This document shows positions 18,660-28,606 of a stretch of DNA of 64,000 nt, in pieces. The position numbers were made by a program, and so were the translations under genes. The notes below the pieces were generated by a model that worked only from the letters and a program-made list of their open reading frames with translations, was not told where the DNA came from and did not search any database. Position 1 is the first letter of the stretch; each line of letters starts with the position of its first letter. Source of the DNA: Zobellia nedashkovskayae (GTDB taxonomy: Bacteria; Bacteroidota; Bacteroidia; Flavobacteriales; Flavobacteriaceae); contig NZ_JADDXR010000002.1 in assembly GCF_015330125.1 (NCBI RefSeq), positions 3,174,685 to 3,238,684 on the forward strand, given 5' to 3'.

Positions 18660-21575
18660 TTAATGCCATTCACTCAGAATAAAACTATTGAGCCAAACTG
18701 CTTTTTCATCCGAGCCTTTAAAGATAAATCGAATTTTATTTTCCCCATCCGACTCAAAATAAATTTCGGTGGGTTTAAAAGGTGTAGTCTGCATAGTTTC
18801 CCCTTCGGTTACTGTTATGTTCGATAGGGTAAAGGAACCATTTGCATCAATAATAGTAACACCAATTTCTTTGGCATATGGAATCCTATAGATTTTATAA
18901 GTAGCCATTTTTTCTTGATTAGGGTCCATACTATCTGTATTGGTTCTTGGTGCATGATGAACCGTATTCAACTTATATTTTCCCTTTTTCAATCCTGAAA
19001 ATTCTAAGGTCAGTCCTTCTTTTGACACACCCAGAACCCCTTCGCCATGAGCGAAACCATATTTGCCAATAACATTTATTTCACCTAACCAACGGGTTGA
19101 GCTAGCATCACCATTACTTTGAACGGTAGCGGAGAAACCACCAAGCTCTTCAAATTGCTTTGTAGAGGCAGCATTGTCTTTACCATTCCAAGGAGTCCAA
19201 TCAAACTGAACTAATTGTTCATCTCCTCCTAAATCTACCCGAAGCGTTTCAAAATCATAGATTGGCTTTGCGTTTGCAGCTATCACATCAAAATTAGCTT
19301 TTACGGTTGCAATCGTTGCGGAGGCGGATTTCAGACCTTTTGCTTTAGCTGTAATCGTAATCTCACTGGGAGAATTACCTGCGCGAATCAATACTGGGGC
19401 AACACCATATTGTGTTGGCATAGGATTGGAACCAATACCTTCCTTATCGCCAATAATTTCTGCATCGCCCTTTATAGCGAATTCTATAGCTGTGTTAGTA
19501 TCACCCAGTAGTGTGCCGTTTCTATCTAGCACCTTTGCATAAATCACAAGAATATCAGAACCATCGGCAACAAATTCTCGGCCTTCGGTATCAGGTTCAA
19601 GAATTATTTTATAAGCGGCTTCCGGTGTTTGCGTAGTTTGAGAAACAACAACTTTACCGTCAAGCAAGCCGTTGGCAGTAAGTTTTCCTTTTTCATATTG
19701 TGGGATAGAAAATACGAACGGCGCATGTTTTAAATATTTGTATTTATCTGCTTTTGAAGGGTGTTGTGCTGCAATGGTCTTACCGTTCACTTTTAATTCC
19801 ACTTTCTCAGAATTGCTGAACACGACCACTTCTTTAGTACCTTCTTTCCAATCGGTATTAATATGGAGATAAGGATAATCGGTTAGTTCGGCGGGATACC
19901 AGGCCAGATTTTCTTCGGGACGCGGGTAGCGGAAAGCGGTCATAAAACCGCCTCGACTTCTATCTTTTGGCGTGTCGGTAGGATGAAAAGTATAATAGGC
20001 ATGTGCGGTCCATGATATGAGACCCAATTTCATGGGACTGTTCATATATTCATTAATAGCCTCAGGACCACGACGCCCTTCCATTGCTAGCATGGGTTCA
20101 TCTCCACTCCAATAATAGGGTCCATATACCATTTGCCCATAAATATCTGTTAAACCAGAGGTTTGCCAACCCGTCCAACGGCTACTTTGCGAAGCGGTAT
20201 ATCTAAACGGGTCTTCTTGTTTAATTACATTGTGAGCCCTTGGAACATAACCCCTGTGATTGATACCAGCTCCCCAGACAAAAACGGAAGTGTGGTTTCT
20301 ATGGTTTCTGACCATAGTTCTTGCTGCTTTTTCGAAATTATCGAACCAAGCCTCATTACCGATGGACATCCATGTTGGGGCCTCTTCATATACCAGCATA
20401 CCCAGTTCGTCACAGGCTTCTAGCAAAGAATTGTCATGTGGGTAATGTGCCGTTCGGATAACATTCATTCCCAGTTTTTTTAATTGCAGAATATCTTTAT
20501 AATGCAAAGAATTGGGCATGGCATCACCTATAAAACCGTAGTGTTGGTGCAAATTGGTGCCAATGAGTTTTATGGGTTTTCCGTTCAGGACTATGCCGTC
20601 ATGGTTGTTCATTTCAATTTTCCTGAATCCCGTTTTAACTTCTACTTGGTCCACAGCCTTATCATCCTCTAGAACTAACGTATGTACTCGGTAGAGGTTA
20701 GGTTCATCTATAGACCAAAGTTTTAGATTATCTTCTATACTGCCAATGAGGTTAAAAAGAACATCGGCTCCTGCTGGAATAGTTTTGGTCTGCTTTAGTT
20801 TTAATACGACTAAACCTTTAGCATCTATTACTCTGCTTAAAACGGTAGTCTTTTTAGATTGAATATTTTCATTACGAACCGTAGTTTTAATGTTGATAGT
20901 AGCATTAAGATTAACTGGATCTACGGTTGGCGTAGTAATGTATTGACCTGCATTTTCAGCTTCCCAATTAAAAGTTATGTGTAGTGGATTAGTTTCTACT
21001 AAATACACATCGCGATACAGGCCAGCGAACTTAATATAGTCCATTGGACCAGGGTCTGGTGGAATATCATCTCGTTTTCTGTTATCGGCTAAAACCGTTA
21101 CAAGGTTCTTTTCACCTCGATTTACAAAATCCGTAATATCAAAGTGGAAAGGAGTATAGCCTCCAACAGCATGCTGGCCAATATGCTTACCGTTTACCCA
21201 AACATCCGTTACCTGATGAACACCTTCAAACTCAAGAAATACCTTGTTGTTCGTGTTTTCTGAAACCTGAATTTCTTTACGATACCAGCCTACTTTACGC
21301 ATAAATGTATCTTGGTACTTATCATCTTGAACCCCGTTGAGGTCCATAGTAGTAAGTTCCAATCCGTGAGGCACAGTAACTGTTTCCCAATTGGAATCAT
21401 CCGTATCCAATTTAAAAAAATCGGCATCTGGATCACCCAAATGGAATTTCCATCCTTGGTTGATATTTAGTTTGGAACGGTCCGTTTTTGTAAACCCTTC
21501 TGGTAAAGTTGTATGTTGCCCCCAAGCTATTGCCGTAAACAATAGTGCACAGAGCATTAATCTGTAAAGCTTCAT
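18660..21575 (-). CDS. GH2-family protein lacking the canonical acid/base Glu
   Basis: The 971-residue protein has a signal peptide (to about 19), a GH2 sugar-binding jelly roll (about 35-195), an Ig-like domain (about 205-315) and a TIM barrel (about 320-590). Beta-rich C-terminal domains follow, including an Ig-like one near 670-760 and a sandwich near 790-970. The barrel motif that normally reads NHPS-x-x-x-W-S-x-G-N-E is NHTSVFVWGAGINH, so His440 replaces the catalytic acid/base. The nucleophile Glu appears kept in LAMEGRR (Glu499). It may be a glycosidase using other acid help, or a binding protein. Its gene follows the cytochrome c dehydrogenase gene by 27 bases. Confidence 0.88.
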   Translation of the reverse strand: MKLYRLMLCALLFTAIAWGQHTTLPEGFTKTDRSKLNINQGWKFHLGDPDADFFKLDTDDSNWETVTVPHGLELTTMDLNGVQDDKYQDTFMRKVGWYRKEIQVSENTNNKVFLEFEGVHQVTDVWVNGKHIGQHAVGGYTPFHFDITDFVNRGEKNLVTVLADNRKRDDIPPDPGPMDYIKFAGLYRDVYLVETNPLHITFNWEAENAGQYITTPTVDPVNLNATINIKTTVRNENIQSKKTTVLSRVIDAKGLVVLKLKQTKTIPAGADVLFNLIGSIEDNLKLWSIDEPNLYRVHTLVLEDDKAVDQVEVKTGFRKIEMNNHDGIVLNGKPIKLIGTNLHQHYGFIGDAMPNSLHYKDILQLKKLGMNVIRTAHYPHDNSLLEACDELGMLVYEEAPTWMSIGNEAWFDNFEKAARTMVRNHRNHTSVFVWGAGINHRGYVPRAHNVIKQEDPFRYTASQSSRWTGWQTSGLTDIYGQMVYGPYYWSGDEPMLAMEGRRGPEAINEYMNSPMKLGLISWTAHAYYTFHPTDTPKDRSRGGFMTAFRYPRPEENLAWYPAELTDYPYLHINTDWKEGTKEVVVFSNSEKVELKVNGKTIAAQHPSKADKYKYLKHAPFVFSIPQYEKGKLTANGLLDGKVVVSQTTQTPEAAYKIILEPDTEGREFVADGSDILVIYAKVLDRNGTLLGDTNTAIEFAIKGDAEIIGDKEGIGSNPMPTQYGVAPVLIRAGNSPSEITITAKAKGLKSASATIATVKANFDVIAANAKPIYDFETLRVDLGGDEQLVQFDWTPWNGKDNAASTKQFEELGGFSATVQSNGDASSTRWLGEINVIGKYGFAHGEGVLGVSKEGLTLEFSGLKKGKYKLNTVHHAPRTNTDSMDPNQEKMATYKIYRIPYAKEIGVTIIDANGSFTLSNITVTEGETMQTTPFKPTEIYFESDGENKIRFIFKGSDEKAVWLNSFILSEWH

Positions 21576-21602
21576 TCTATAATGTTCTTTAATGAAAATT
21601 GT

Positions 21603-23864
21603 TTATTTACTCTTTTCAAGCTCTTCAATCGTCCAATAATCTTCTCGGTCTTCTTGGTCTTTTCGAACTTTACTGACTTGCCATCCACCAACACCTTTTT
21701 CGTTGTTCAAGTGCATTCGGATATAAGTGACCACGCTGGCAATGTAATCATCGTCCTGTTGTTTCATACCCGCCATAACACCGGAATATTCTTTACCGTC
21801 CACAGGTCCGGTAAGTCCATTTAGGAGAATTTTCACTGGAATATTCCAATCTTTGGCAGTTACTCTAGGAGAGCCTACCAATGATGGAGCCATTCCTTCA
21901 ATACCCGTGCCGTTTATGCCGTGGCAAGCAGCGCAGAGATTTTTAAAATTGTTGTAGCCCTCCACAATTCTCTTTCTTGTATTACTGTTTTGTAAAACAT
22001 ACTGTTTTTTAATTTTCTCTATTTCTAAAGGAACCGCCTTTAAGCTTTCTTCACCAATAGTTGCAATTGCTTCATTATTTGGGTTAGCCACCATAATTTC
22101 AGAAATGATTTCTTTTCCCATTTTGTCTTTAGCTGAATTTAAAGAAAGGACTACTTGTTGTAAAACCTCTGGCTCTTTATCACTCTTTAAAGCCTGAACG
22201 GCTTCAAAAACATTCGCATCTCCAGATTTTAAAAATGGTTCACTTACGCGTAAGGCTGCTGCACGTACACGCGCATCTTCATCTTGTAAAGCAGCTAGAA
22301 CAACAAGTTTGTCAATAGCATCAAGACCATCTAGCGTCCAGATAGCATGAAGTCTACCTAGGGCATAATCGGCATCGTCTAACATAGAACCTATAAAAGG
22401 AGTTCCACCAGTAACCATATCTTTCAAATCAGAAACGATACTTTTATCTTGTTTTAGAACCAATACTTTCTGTGCTGTAAGACGGTACCAACCGTTAGGG
22501 TGATGTAGGTATTCTAATAGCTCATCATTAGTTTTATGCAACAAATCTTCTTGTTTTGAAGGAGCTATTTCATCATGTACTATTCTATAAATTCTACCTT
22601 TCCCAATATTCTTGTCAAAACCTTTTCTTTCTACCACGGGGCGTAAAAAACTACCTTTTCTAACCCAGTTACCCTCTTGGATAATACCGCGGTACATGTC
22701 AACTACGTACAGACAACCGTCAGGACCAGTCCGTGTATCAACCGGTCTAAAGTTGGTATCCGTAGATGCCAAGAATTCCGTTTCGCCATAAGGATTAGAC
22801 AATACTTTTTTCCCGTTTACCAAGTTCACTTTCGCACGGCGAATTAAACGACCAACCGGTTCTGGAATAAAAAGGTCTCCGTACATAGGTAGTTTATCTC
22901 CCAAGAATATAGACTGCCCACAACTTGCCGTAAAATGGTTGAGTGTACCGTCTTCTCGAAGCCTATGAAGACCGCCCTGCACATCTGGTGTTCCAATTAT
23001 GGGCCACACTTTTTCAAAACCTTCTTCCCATTTGCCTTCCATTTCTAGATTGCCATAATAGGGATGTTGTTGATAGCCCAATGCGGGTGTTTCGCCACCT
23101 GCGCTGGAATAGTAAAGTTGACCAACTTCATCTTGTGTCATACCCCATTGTCCTGAAGGCGCATCTCTGAGGGTGTCAATTTCCATTTCATCCCTAGTAA
23201 AACGGTATCGTAACGAACCGTTGGATAAATAGAGGTAGTTATCCAATCCCCATATCATTGTTGCAGATTGGTGCTCTAGATTTGCATTGTCCCTTTTGTT
23301 ATTTTCAAGTACTAATTTCTTTTCGTCAGCAACATTATCACCATCAGTATCTCTGTAGTTATAAAGACTACGGTTATAGGTCTCGCCAATAAGGACGCGG
23401 TCATCTAACGGAAGTATAATCCTTGGAAGAATTAAGCTGTCCACAAAAACGGTGCTTTTGTCCATTTTTCCGTCACCATCAGTATCTTCAAGAACGGAAA
23501 CCCTACTCCAAGGTTCATTTTCATCGGTTCCGTCAATATCTTGCATGTATGTCAGCATTTCAGCAACGTAAAGTTTCCCGTCTGGCCCCCAAGCAATAGT
23601 AACTGGTTCATTAATCATGGGTTCACTGGCTACCAACTCCATGTGATAACCCTCGGGAAGATGCATGGTTTTCATACTCTCTTCTGGAGACATAAAAACA
23701 ACTGGTGGGTCCTTTACGAGTGTTGGTTTGGTATAAATAACATCTGCATAGACCGGTTTTTCTTTTTTACAACTGCCAAGAGTGAATAGTACAAGGGCAG
23801 AAGTAACGAAGAGACTTTTTTGTATTGTAGAACGATTTGTTAACTGGTAAAATAATTGGTTCAT
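21603..23864 (-). CDS. PVC-type cytochrome c, beta-propeller dehydrogenase lipoprotein
   Basis: A lipoprotein signal with lipobox LGSC starts this 753-residue protein. About residues 60-430 form a beta-propeller of the membrane-bound dehydrogenase type (HLPEGYHMELVASEP, WGPDGKLYVAEM, GPDGCLYVVDMYRG). Two TSP3-like calcium loops (DTDGDGKMD, DTDGDNVAD) sit in the propeller. HEAT-like helices cover about 450-630. A cytochrome c domain with heme motif C644-A-A-C-H648 follows and a Met-rich segment (VMAGM) may supply the axial ligand. Proteins of this design are thought to oxidise sugars or alcohols at the membrane and pass electrons to respiration. Its place next to a GH2 gene inside a galactan PUL suggests sugar oxidation in the periplasm. 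Confidence 0.9.
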   Translation of the reverse strand: MNQLFYQLTNRSTIQKSLFVTSALVLFTLGSCKKEKPVYADVIYTKPTLVKDPPVVFMSPEESMKTMHLPEGYHMELVASEPMINEPVTIAWGPDGKLYVAEMLTYMQDIDGTDENEPWSRVSVLEDTDGDGKMDKSTVFVDSLILPRIILPLDDRVLIGETYNRSLYNYRDTDGDNVADEKKLVLENNKRDNANLEHQSATMIWGLDNYLYLSNGSLRYRFTRDEMEIDTLRDAPSGQWGMTQDEVGQLYYSSAGGETPALGYQQHPYYGNLEMEGKWEEGFEKVWPIIGTPDVQGGLHRLREDGTLNHFTASCGQSIFLGDKLPMYGDLFIPEPVGRLIRRAKVNLVNGKKVLSNPYGETEFLASTDTNFRPVDTRTGPDGCLYVVDMYRGIIQEGNWVRKGSFLRPVVERKGFDKNIGKGRIYRIVHDEIAPSKQEDLLHKTNDELLEYLHHPNGWYRLTAQKVLVLKQDKSIVSDLKDMVTGGTPFIGSMLDDADYALGRLHAIWTLDGLDAIDKLVVLAALQDEDARVRAAALRVSEPFLKSGDANVFEAVQALKSDKEPEVLQQVVLSLNSAKDKMGKEIISEIMVANPNNEAIATIGEESLKAVPLEIEKIKKQYVLQNSNTRKRIVEGYNNFKNLCAACHGINGTGIEGMAPSLVGSPRVTAKDWNIPVKILLNGLTGPVDGKEYSGVMAGMKQQDDDYIASVVTYIRMHLNNEKGVGGWQVSKVRKDQEDREDYWTIEELEKSK

Positions 23865-24010
23865 ATTCGGTTTTTTGGCGTTTGTTTGTTTTTGGTTAAA
23901 ACGGTGATGTTAGTTTGCAAGAGTGATTGTCCGTAAAAATAATCATAGCACCTTATTGAAATTGTTACAAATGATCATATGCCTATATCATATGTACTTT
24001 TTGATGATTT

Positions 24011-25438
24011 TTAATTCATCTGATGAGTGGTATTTCCGATTTCTACTTCGGCAATAATGGCATTTATACCGTTCCATTTTAAAATTTCAATTTTGATATA
24101 TCGGGCTTTAGAGGCCTTAAAATCAATGCTTCTATATTTTGAATTCGTTGGCCATGAATCCGTAGATACCAGCAGGAATTCTTTATTATCATTGCTGATG
24201 TAGGTCTTACATTCTAAAATATTTCCTTCCGAAAGGGCCGTTTCCGGAGCTGGTTTGCTCTTGTGGTTGGGCACTAAGGTGACGATGTCTATATTTTTGG
24301 GACGGCCCAAATCAAAAGTAAGGGTCTGAATTGAAGAAGCATCGGAAACCCAGTGTTTAAAATCGGTTTTGTATTGGGTAGCATCTATTATATGGGAAGC
24401 CTTGCCACTGGATGCAGTCGCCGTTACAATAGGCGCCGAGAAAATGAGATGTTTTTTTGATGGGAGGTCTATTCTGGATTCATTGGGAGACCATTTTTTA
24501 CCAATGTCGCTTAAAAGCGAGATAAACGCAGGATCTAAAAGACCCTCTCTGTTGGGCATGCAATTGAGCATAAAATTACAATACCTGCTTTCTAGCGTTT
24601 CCAATTTTGAAACTAGCTTTTCGGCACTTCCTTCTTTCAACATACCGTTTGGGGTTTCAGGACCCCAGAACCATCCGTTTCCTTTAAAGCTGCAATGCCC
24701 TAATGCCGAAGCCATTTGGTTGTCCTCATCGGGAAAAGCTCCAAAGGGACCTTCAAAATAAGGAATATCTAATTGATAAGGGGCCTGTAAATGCGTATGG
24801 TCCGTCAATAAACAATCGGGCTGTATCTTTCTAATCAATTCACGAATTTCAGTGAAGGGTACTTCATGATGGCCCATCCGCCAAAACCAGCCGTCTACAA
24901 CTAAATAATCTATTTTACCATAGTTGGTCAGCAGTTCGGTAATCTGGGTTTTTATAAAGTCCATTTCTGGAGGTCCGATTTTATCTTTATCGATACCATG
25001 TGTGCTGTCCCAAATGGAATAATAGAGGCCTACTTTCAGTCCTTTTTTCCTGAAAGACTCAGCATATTGCTTTACGATGTCCTTTTTGTATGGAGTAGAA
25101 GCAACATCATAATCGGTAACCTCACTATCCCATAAACAAAAGCCCTCGTGGTGTTTTGTGGTCAGTAGGCCAAATTTCATTTTAGCGGAAACGGCAGCAT
25201 CTGCCCACTGGTCCGTATTCAGGTTCTTTGGGTTGAAAGTAGAAATATCATAGTTTTTTTCGCCCCAACTTGCCCCGTAAGACATGATGTTGTAACATAT
25301 GAACATACCAAAGCGCATATTAACAAAATCTTGCAATAGTTCGCCATATTGTTTTGATGTTGTTTCAGGTGTTTGGGCGCTGACTTGCATACAACATAGC
25401 AGTGCTAATAAAGTGGTGCGAATTATTCTCATGAACAA
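24011..25438 (-). CDS. GH29 alpha-L-fucosidase/galactosidase-like enzyme with C-terminal F5/8C-like domain
   Basis: The 475-residue protein has a signal peptide ending at VSAQ. The GH29 barrel shows [17 protein letters not shown], the sugar-binding [11 protein letters not shown] (about 95-105) and the nucleophile strand YLVVDGW with Asp182. Residues about 340-470 form a discoidin-like (F5/8 type C) sandwich that may bind glycan. GH29 enzymes are retaining alpha-L-fucosidases; in porphyran loci a GH29 was shown to remove alpha-L-galactose, which differs from fucose only at C6. The start could also be the Met two codons downstream. Two bases separate it from the GH29 gene before it. Confidence 0.9.
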   Translation of the reverse strand: MFMRIIRTTLLALLCCMQVSAQTPETTSKQYGELLQDFVNMRFGMFICYNIMSYGASWGEKNYDISTFNPKNLNTDQWADAAVSAKMKFGLLTTKHHEGFCLWDSEVTDYDVASTPYKKDIVKQYAESFRKKGLKVGLYYSIWDSTHGIDKDKIGPPEMDFIKTQITELLTNYGKIDYLVVDGWFWRMGHHEVPFTEIRELIRKIQPDCLLTDHTHLQAPYQLDIPYFEGPFGAFPDEDNQMASALGHCSFKGNGWFWGPETPNGMLKEGSAEKLVSKLETLESRYCNFMLNCMPNREGLLDPAFISLLSDIGKKWSPNESRIDLPSKKHLIFSAPIVTATASSGKASHIIDATQYKTDFKHWVSDASSIQTLTFDLGRPKNIDIVTLVPNHKSKPAPETALSEGNILECKTYISNDNKEFLLVSTDSWPTNSKYRSIDFKASKARYIKIEILKWNGINAIIAEVEIGNTTHQMN

Positions 25439-25440
25439 CT

Positions 25441-26814
25441 TTATTTAAGTGTTATTTTAAAAACGTTGGCCGATTCATCAACCTCCATGCCCTTTGATTT
25501 TAAAAGAAGTCCGTTTTCATTATGGTCAAATTGAACAGGTTTACCCGTATCCAAATGAACGATTTTTTGAATATCACCTTTACGAAGTTTAAAACTTGAA
25601 TTTAAGGATTTAATCAAAAGGTCACCATCAGGTTTACCCAAGCAAGAGGCATAAAGATTATTTCCGTTTACAGTAAACCGGATGTCTTCTTTTGTGTATT
25701 GTACCTGTGCAAAATGATTGTTGTGATGGTAGGTATAATTGCCTTCATCAATATCGGTAGGGCCTTCACCATAAATAAACCAAGGAGCGGTATTATAAAC
25801 AGCTTCGCCGTTCTTTTCCAACCAATTACCCATCTGCGTTAGATTCTTGATTACTTCGGCTGGAAAAGTACCATCTGACTTTGGAGGGATATTTAGTAAA
25901 AGGACTCCATTTTTACTAATAACATCCATTAACATATCTACCAATTCATTGGTAGAACGCAAAGGAATGTCTTCTCTATAAAACCAACCATGGGTTGGAA
26001 AATCTGGCGGTACGGTCATATCCATATCGGTCATCCAAACGTCATAAGCGGTTTCGGTAAGAATACCATTTTCTAAATCTCGCATGCCTACGGAAGGCGG
26101 AATATCATTGGATTTATAAACAAATTCAACTTCTTTTTTTCGCTCTAAAGACTTATTGAAAAAGTAAGAAATAAACTCCCTTTGGTACTTATCTTCAAAT
26201 ACGGGAGATGGTAAAGTTCCTTCACCAATAAACTTGCTTTTGCGAGTCACTTTTTTATTGTGAGAGCCTTTGGTACCACCAAAACTGGCATCCACCCAAA
26301 AAATATCGGGATCATACTTATTTACTCCCTCTTTAGCAAAATTAATCCATTCATCACCTTCAATAGAATGATAGGAAACCAGGGTTTTCATATTTCGTTT
26401 GCGGACGGCTTTAAAAACTTCGCCTACGATATCTATTTTAGGTCCAACTTTAGCCGTGTTGTAATCTGATATGTCACTGTCCCAGTGTTTTAAATCACTA
26501 CCATGCCAACCGATGACCCCTCCAAACTTAGCTCCTGCGGATTCAAACAGTTTGGCCCATTCATCCGCATTAAAATTTTCGCCTTTAAATTGTTTGAGTA
26601 ATTGTTCATCCGTCCAATCTTCTTTTCCTTTTTCATAACTGATGGTCTGAATGCCCCAGTGACAGTATATTCCAAATTTAGCATCAACCAGCCATTCTGG
26701 GGTGTGGTGGTTTCTTAAGGAGTTCCAAGCTGGTTCATAATTCTTTTCCTGAGCTTGTAAACAAGAGGGTAGAGATAACAAAATGGTCATTAAAATGAAG
26801 ACTGTTTTTTTCAT
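25441..26814 (-). CDS. Divergent GH29 family enzyme
   Basis: This 457-residue protein has a hydrophobic export signal; SLPSC near residue 18 may be a lipobox. The GH29 barrel has [17 protein letters not shown] and the nucleophile strand [12 protein letters not shown] with Asp175. The region that usually reads K-H-H-D-G-F is [13 protein letters not shown], so one of the two conserved His is replaced and the loop is changed. [14 protein letters not shown] marks the end of the barrel, and a small beta domain follows. The changed subsite suggests a substrate other than plain L-fucose. The gene is the first intact one after the decayed region at 26894-27300. Confidence 0.88.
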   Translation of the reverse strand: MKKTVFILMTILLSLPSCLQAQEKNYEPAWNSLRNHHTPEWLVDAKFGIYCHWGIQTISYEKGKEDWTDEQLLKQFKGENFNADEWAKLFESAGAKFGGVIGWHGSDLKHWDSDISDYNTAKVGPKIDIVGEVFKAVRKRNMKTLVSYHSIEGDEWINFAKEGVNKYDPDIFWVDASFGGTKGSHNKKVTRKSKFIGEGTLPSPVFEDKYQREFISYFFNKSLERKKEVEFVYKSNDIPPSVGMRDLENGILTETAYDVWMTDMDMTVPPDFPTHGWFYREDIPLRSTNELVDMLMDVISKNGVLLLNIPPKSDGTFPAEVIKNLTQMGNWLEKNGEAVYNTAPWFIYGEGPTDIDEGNYTYHHNNHFAQVQYTKEDIRFTVNGNNLYASCLGKPDGDLLIKSLNSSFKLRKGDIQKIVHLDTGKPVQFDHNENGLLLKSKGMEVDESANVFKITLK

Positions 26815-26893
26815 AATCGTTGTTTTATTTTGGTAAGTGGTTCTGATACGTATAAGAATATTTTAAGCTGGATTAAAGCCCGTTAATTAGCTT

Positions 26894-27300
26894 TTAAAAA
26901 AGTGTAGTTCCTCCATTGGTGTTTAAGTCCAGATAGGTCTCTTGCATTTTTTGTATACGCTCTGCTTGCCCGGGCTCATTAATTAGGTTTTTGTTTTTCT
27001 TCTCTTGTACATTGTCCTTTAAATCATACAGTTCAATTGCTTTTAGTCCTTTTAGGTTTTCTTACTATCCGCTATCATGATTAGTTTAAAATTACCTTCG
27101 CGAATGGCATGAAAAGGACCCATTCATCATACCATTTTGCTTCTTTTAGGTTTGGTGTATCAGAGGCGAAAAAATAATCGCCATCAGGCTTGTAGATTTG
27201 TACATATTCATTGGCCTGTTGTGGAATTAATGGCTTTTCTTTAGCATAGGTTCCTATATAAGAAAGTAAAATGGAAAGGAATATATATGCTAGTTTTCAT
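26894..27300 (-). pseudogene. Decayed fusion: glycosidase N-terminus joined to sulfatase C-terminus
   Basis: The ATG at 27300 overlaps the GH117 stop, but its frame stops after 19 codons. Shifting by one base gives a signal peptide (YIFLSILLSYIGTYAKEKP) and then YVQIYKPDGDYFFASDTPN and KWYDEWV, an opening like that of secreted five-bladed-propeller glycosidases. After another shift MGPFHAIREGNFKLIMIAD appears. After a third shift comes ELYDLKDN, then QAERIQKMQETY, typical of sulfatase C-termini, ending at a TAA at 26894-26896. Two ancestral genes therefore seem to have been fused by a deletion and then frameshifted. Nothing else is seen between 26815 and 26893. Confidence 0.7.
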
Positions 27301-28552
27301 TTAATTGTTTTGTTCCATTATTCACACGCTCACGCTGTTTGGCATTCAGACCATGCTCTAATAAATACTCGAACTTAGGAGTGTTATGGTGGCGTTTCAT
27401 TTGCTGGTCATCAACATCTAGGCTAAGGTCGCAATCAAAACGGACTAATACCACATGGTTTTTTTTCCAGTCGCGCGTAGGGTTGGCAAAATGTGAAATT
27501 CCCCAAGTAATTCCACGACCATCTTTGGTATCTGTAAAAGCATCGGCAACGAAAGGTCCTCCGGCATCTGGCATCATTTCTACCATAGAAGCGATTTCAA
27601 AATTTACCCAATCTTCGGCATATTGTATGGTATTGGCCTCATTACCATCTCTAATGGCAAAAGCGGCTACCCCTTTTTTAAATGGAAATAAAGTGGTCTC
27701 GTGTCCTGAATTTAGTATAGGGTTCAAACGATGTTTTGTAAACGGACCTAACGGATCATCTGCAAAGGCAAGACCGTGCATACGTACATTGTTCTTACCG
27801 TTAACTTTACCAAAATCTGATTTGTAGTATAGGTATATCTTACCGTTGTGTACTATAGGGTAGGGGTCGTGAATTGAAAACTGGTCCCAAGAACCGGGTG
27901 CGCCGTTAGGTATTACTTCTTTCTTAAAAGGTGTCCAAGGACCGTTTGGAGAATCGGCATAAGAAACTGCGACCGGACAATTGTCTCCGCCACTTTTTCC
28001 GGGTGCTTCGGAAAAAGCTTGGTAGTATAAATAGTATTTCCCTTTCCACTTTAAAATATCGGTCGTGGTAACCGAACGCCAACCTACTTGTGGTTTTGGA
28101 GGCCTAGGAATCGCAACACCTTGCTCTTCCCAAGTAAACCCGTCTTTTGATGTCGCGTAGAAAATATCGGCTAAATCCCAATCTGCAGAGGGAATAGTGT
28201 CATTAGATTCTTCAACCCTTGGAATGCCTACTGGAGCTACAGGGGTTTCACGGTGAGTGTACCATATATAATATTGGCCATTTTCAAAAATCACTTTGGA
28301 AGGGTCACGGCGAGAAATAGTACCGTCATTACCGTTGTAATCAAAGCCTTTGAGCTCTGTATATTTAAACTGGGTATACAACTCATTGCTTTCCTGACGA
28401 GGGCCTAAATAATTATCATAATTACGGTTTAATGCGGCACTTAAGGGTCTATTCGGTTTTTCTTCTGGTAGATCAAAGGGAAAAGCTTTTTTTTGACTGT
28501 ATGAAGTAAGAAAACCGCTTAGGGCCAATAGTGTAAAAATAATTCGTTTCAT
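27290..28552 (-). CDS. GH117 alpha-1,3-(3,6-anhydro)-L-galactosidase-like enzyme
   Basis: The 420-residue protein has a signal peptide ending at SYSQ, an N-terminal helical segment (SAALNRNYDNY, used for domain-swapped dimers in GH117) and a five-bladed propeller. The expected active-site residues are all visible: Asp83 in SRRDPSKV, Asp229 in SIHDPYP, and His284/Glu285 in SGHETT. Characterised GH117 enzymes remove non-reducing terminal 3,6-anhydro-L-galactose from neoagaro-oligosaccharides, although some paralogues in marine Flavobacteriia do not and their substrates are unknown. It is the strongest marker that this locus targets agar-type galactan. The gene lies 54 bases after GH16. Confidence 0.92.
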   Translation of the reverse strand: MKRIIFTLLALSGFLTSYSQKKAFPFDLPEEKPNRPLSAALNRNYDNYLGPRQESNELYTQFKYTELKGFDYNGNDGTISRRDPSKVIFENGQYYIWYTHRETPVAPVGIPRVEESNDTIPSADWDLADIFYATSKDGFTWEEQGVAIPRPPKPQVGWRSVTTTDILKWKGKYYLYYQAFSEAPGKSGGDNCPVAVSYADSPNGPWTPFKKEVIPNGAPGSWDQFSIHDPYPIVHNGKIYLYYKSDFGKVNGKNNVRMHGLAFADDPLGPFTKHRLNPILNSGHETTLFPFKKGVAAFAIRDGNEANTIQYAEDWVNFEIASMVEMMPDAGGPFVADAFTDTKDGRGITWGISHFANPTRDWKKNHVVLVRFDCDLSLDVDDQQMKRHHNTPKFEYLLEHGLNAKQRERVNNGTKQLNEN

Positions 28553-28606
28553 AATTCTGTTCTTATATCAGGTTTTTGGATTTTATGGTTTGGTTGGCTA
28601 AACTTT

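Noticed and set aside
20350..20361. G-N-E at residues 406-408 of the GH2 at 18660-21575 as the acid/base motif
   Set aside because: It lies before the conserved NHTS strand, in the wrong place of the barrel, so it is a chance match.
23974..23994. Direct repeats of ATCATATG before the cytochrome dehydrogenase gene region
   Set aside because: Short, AT-rich, downstream of the block C promoter position, and not found elsewhere near PUL genes; no basis for a function.
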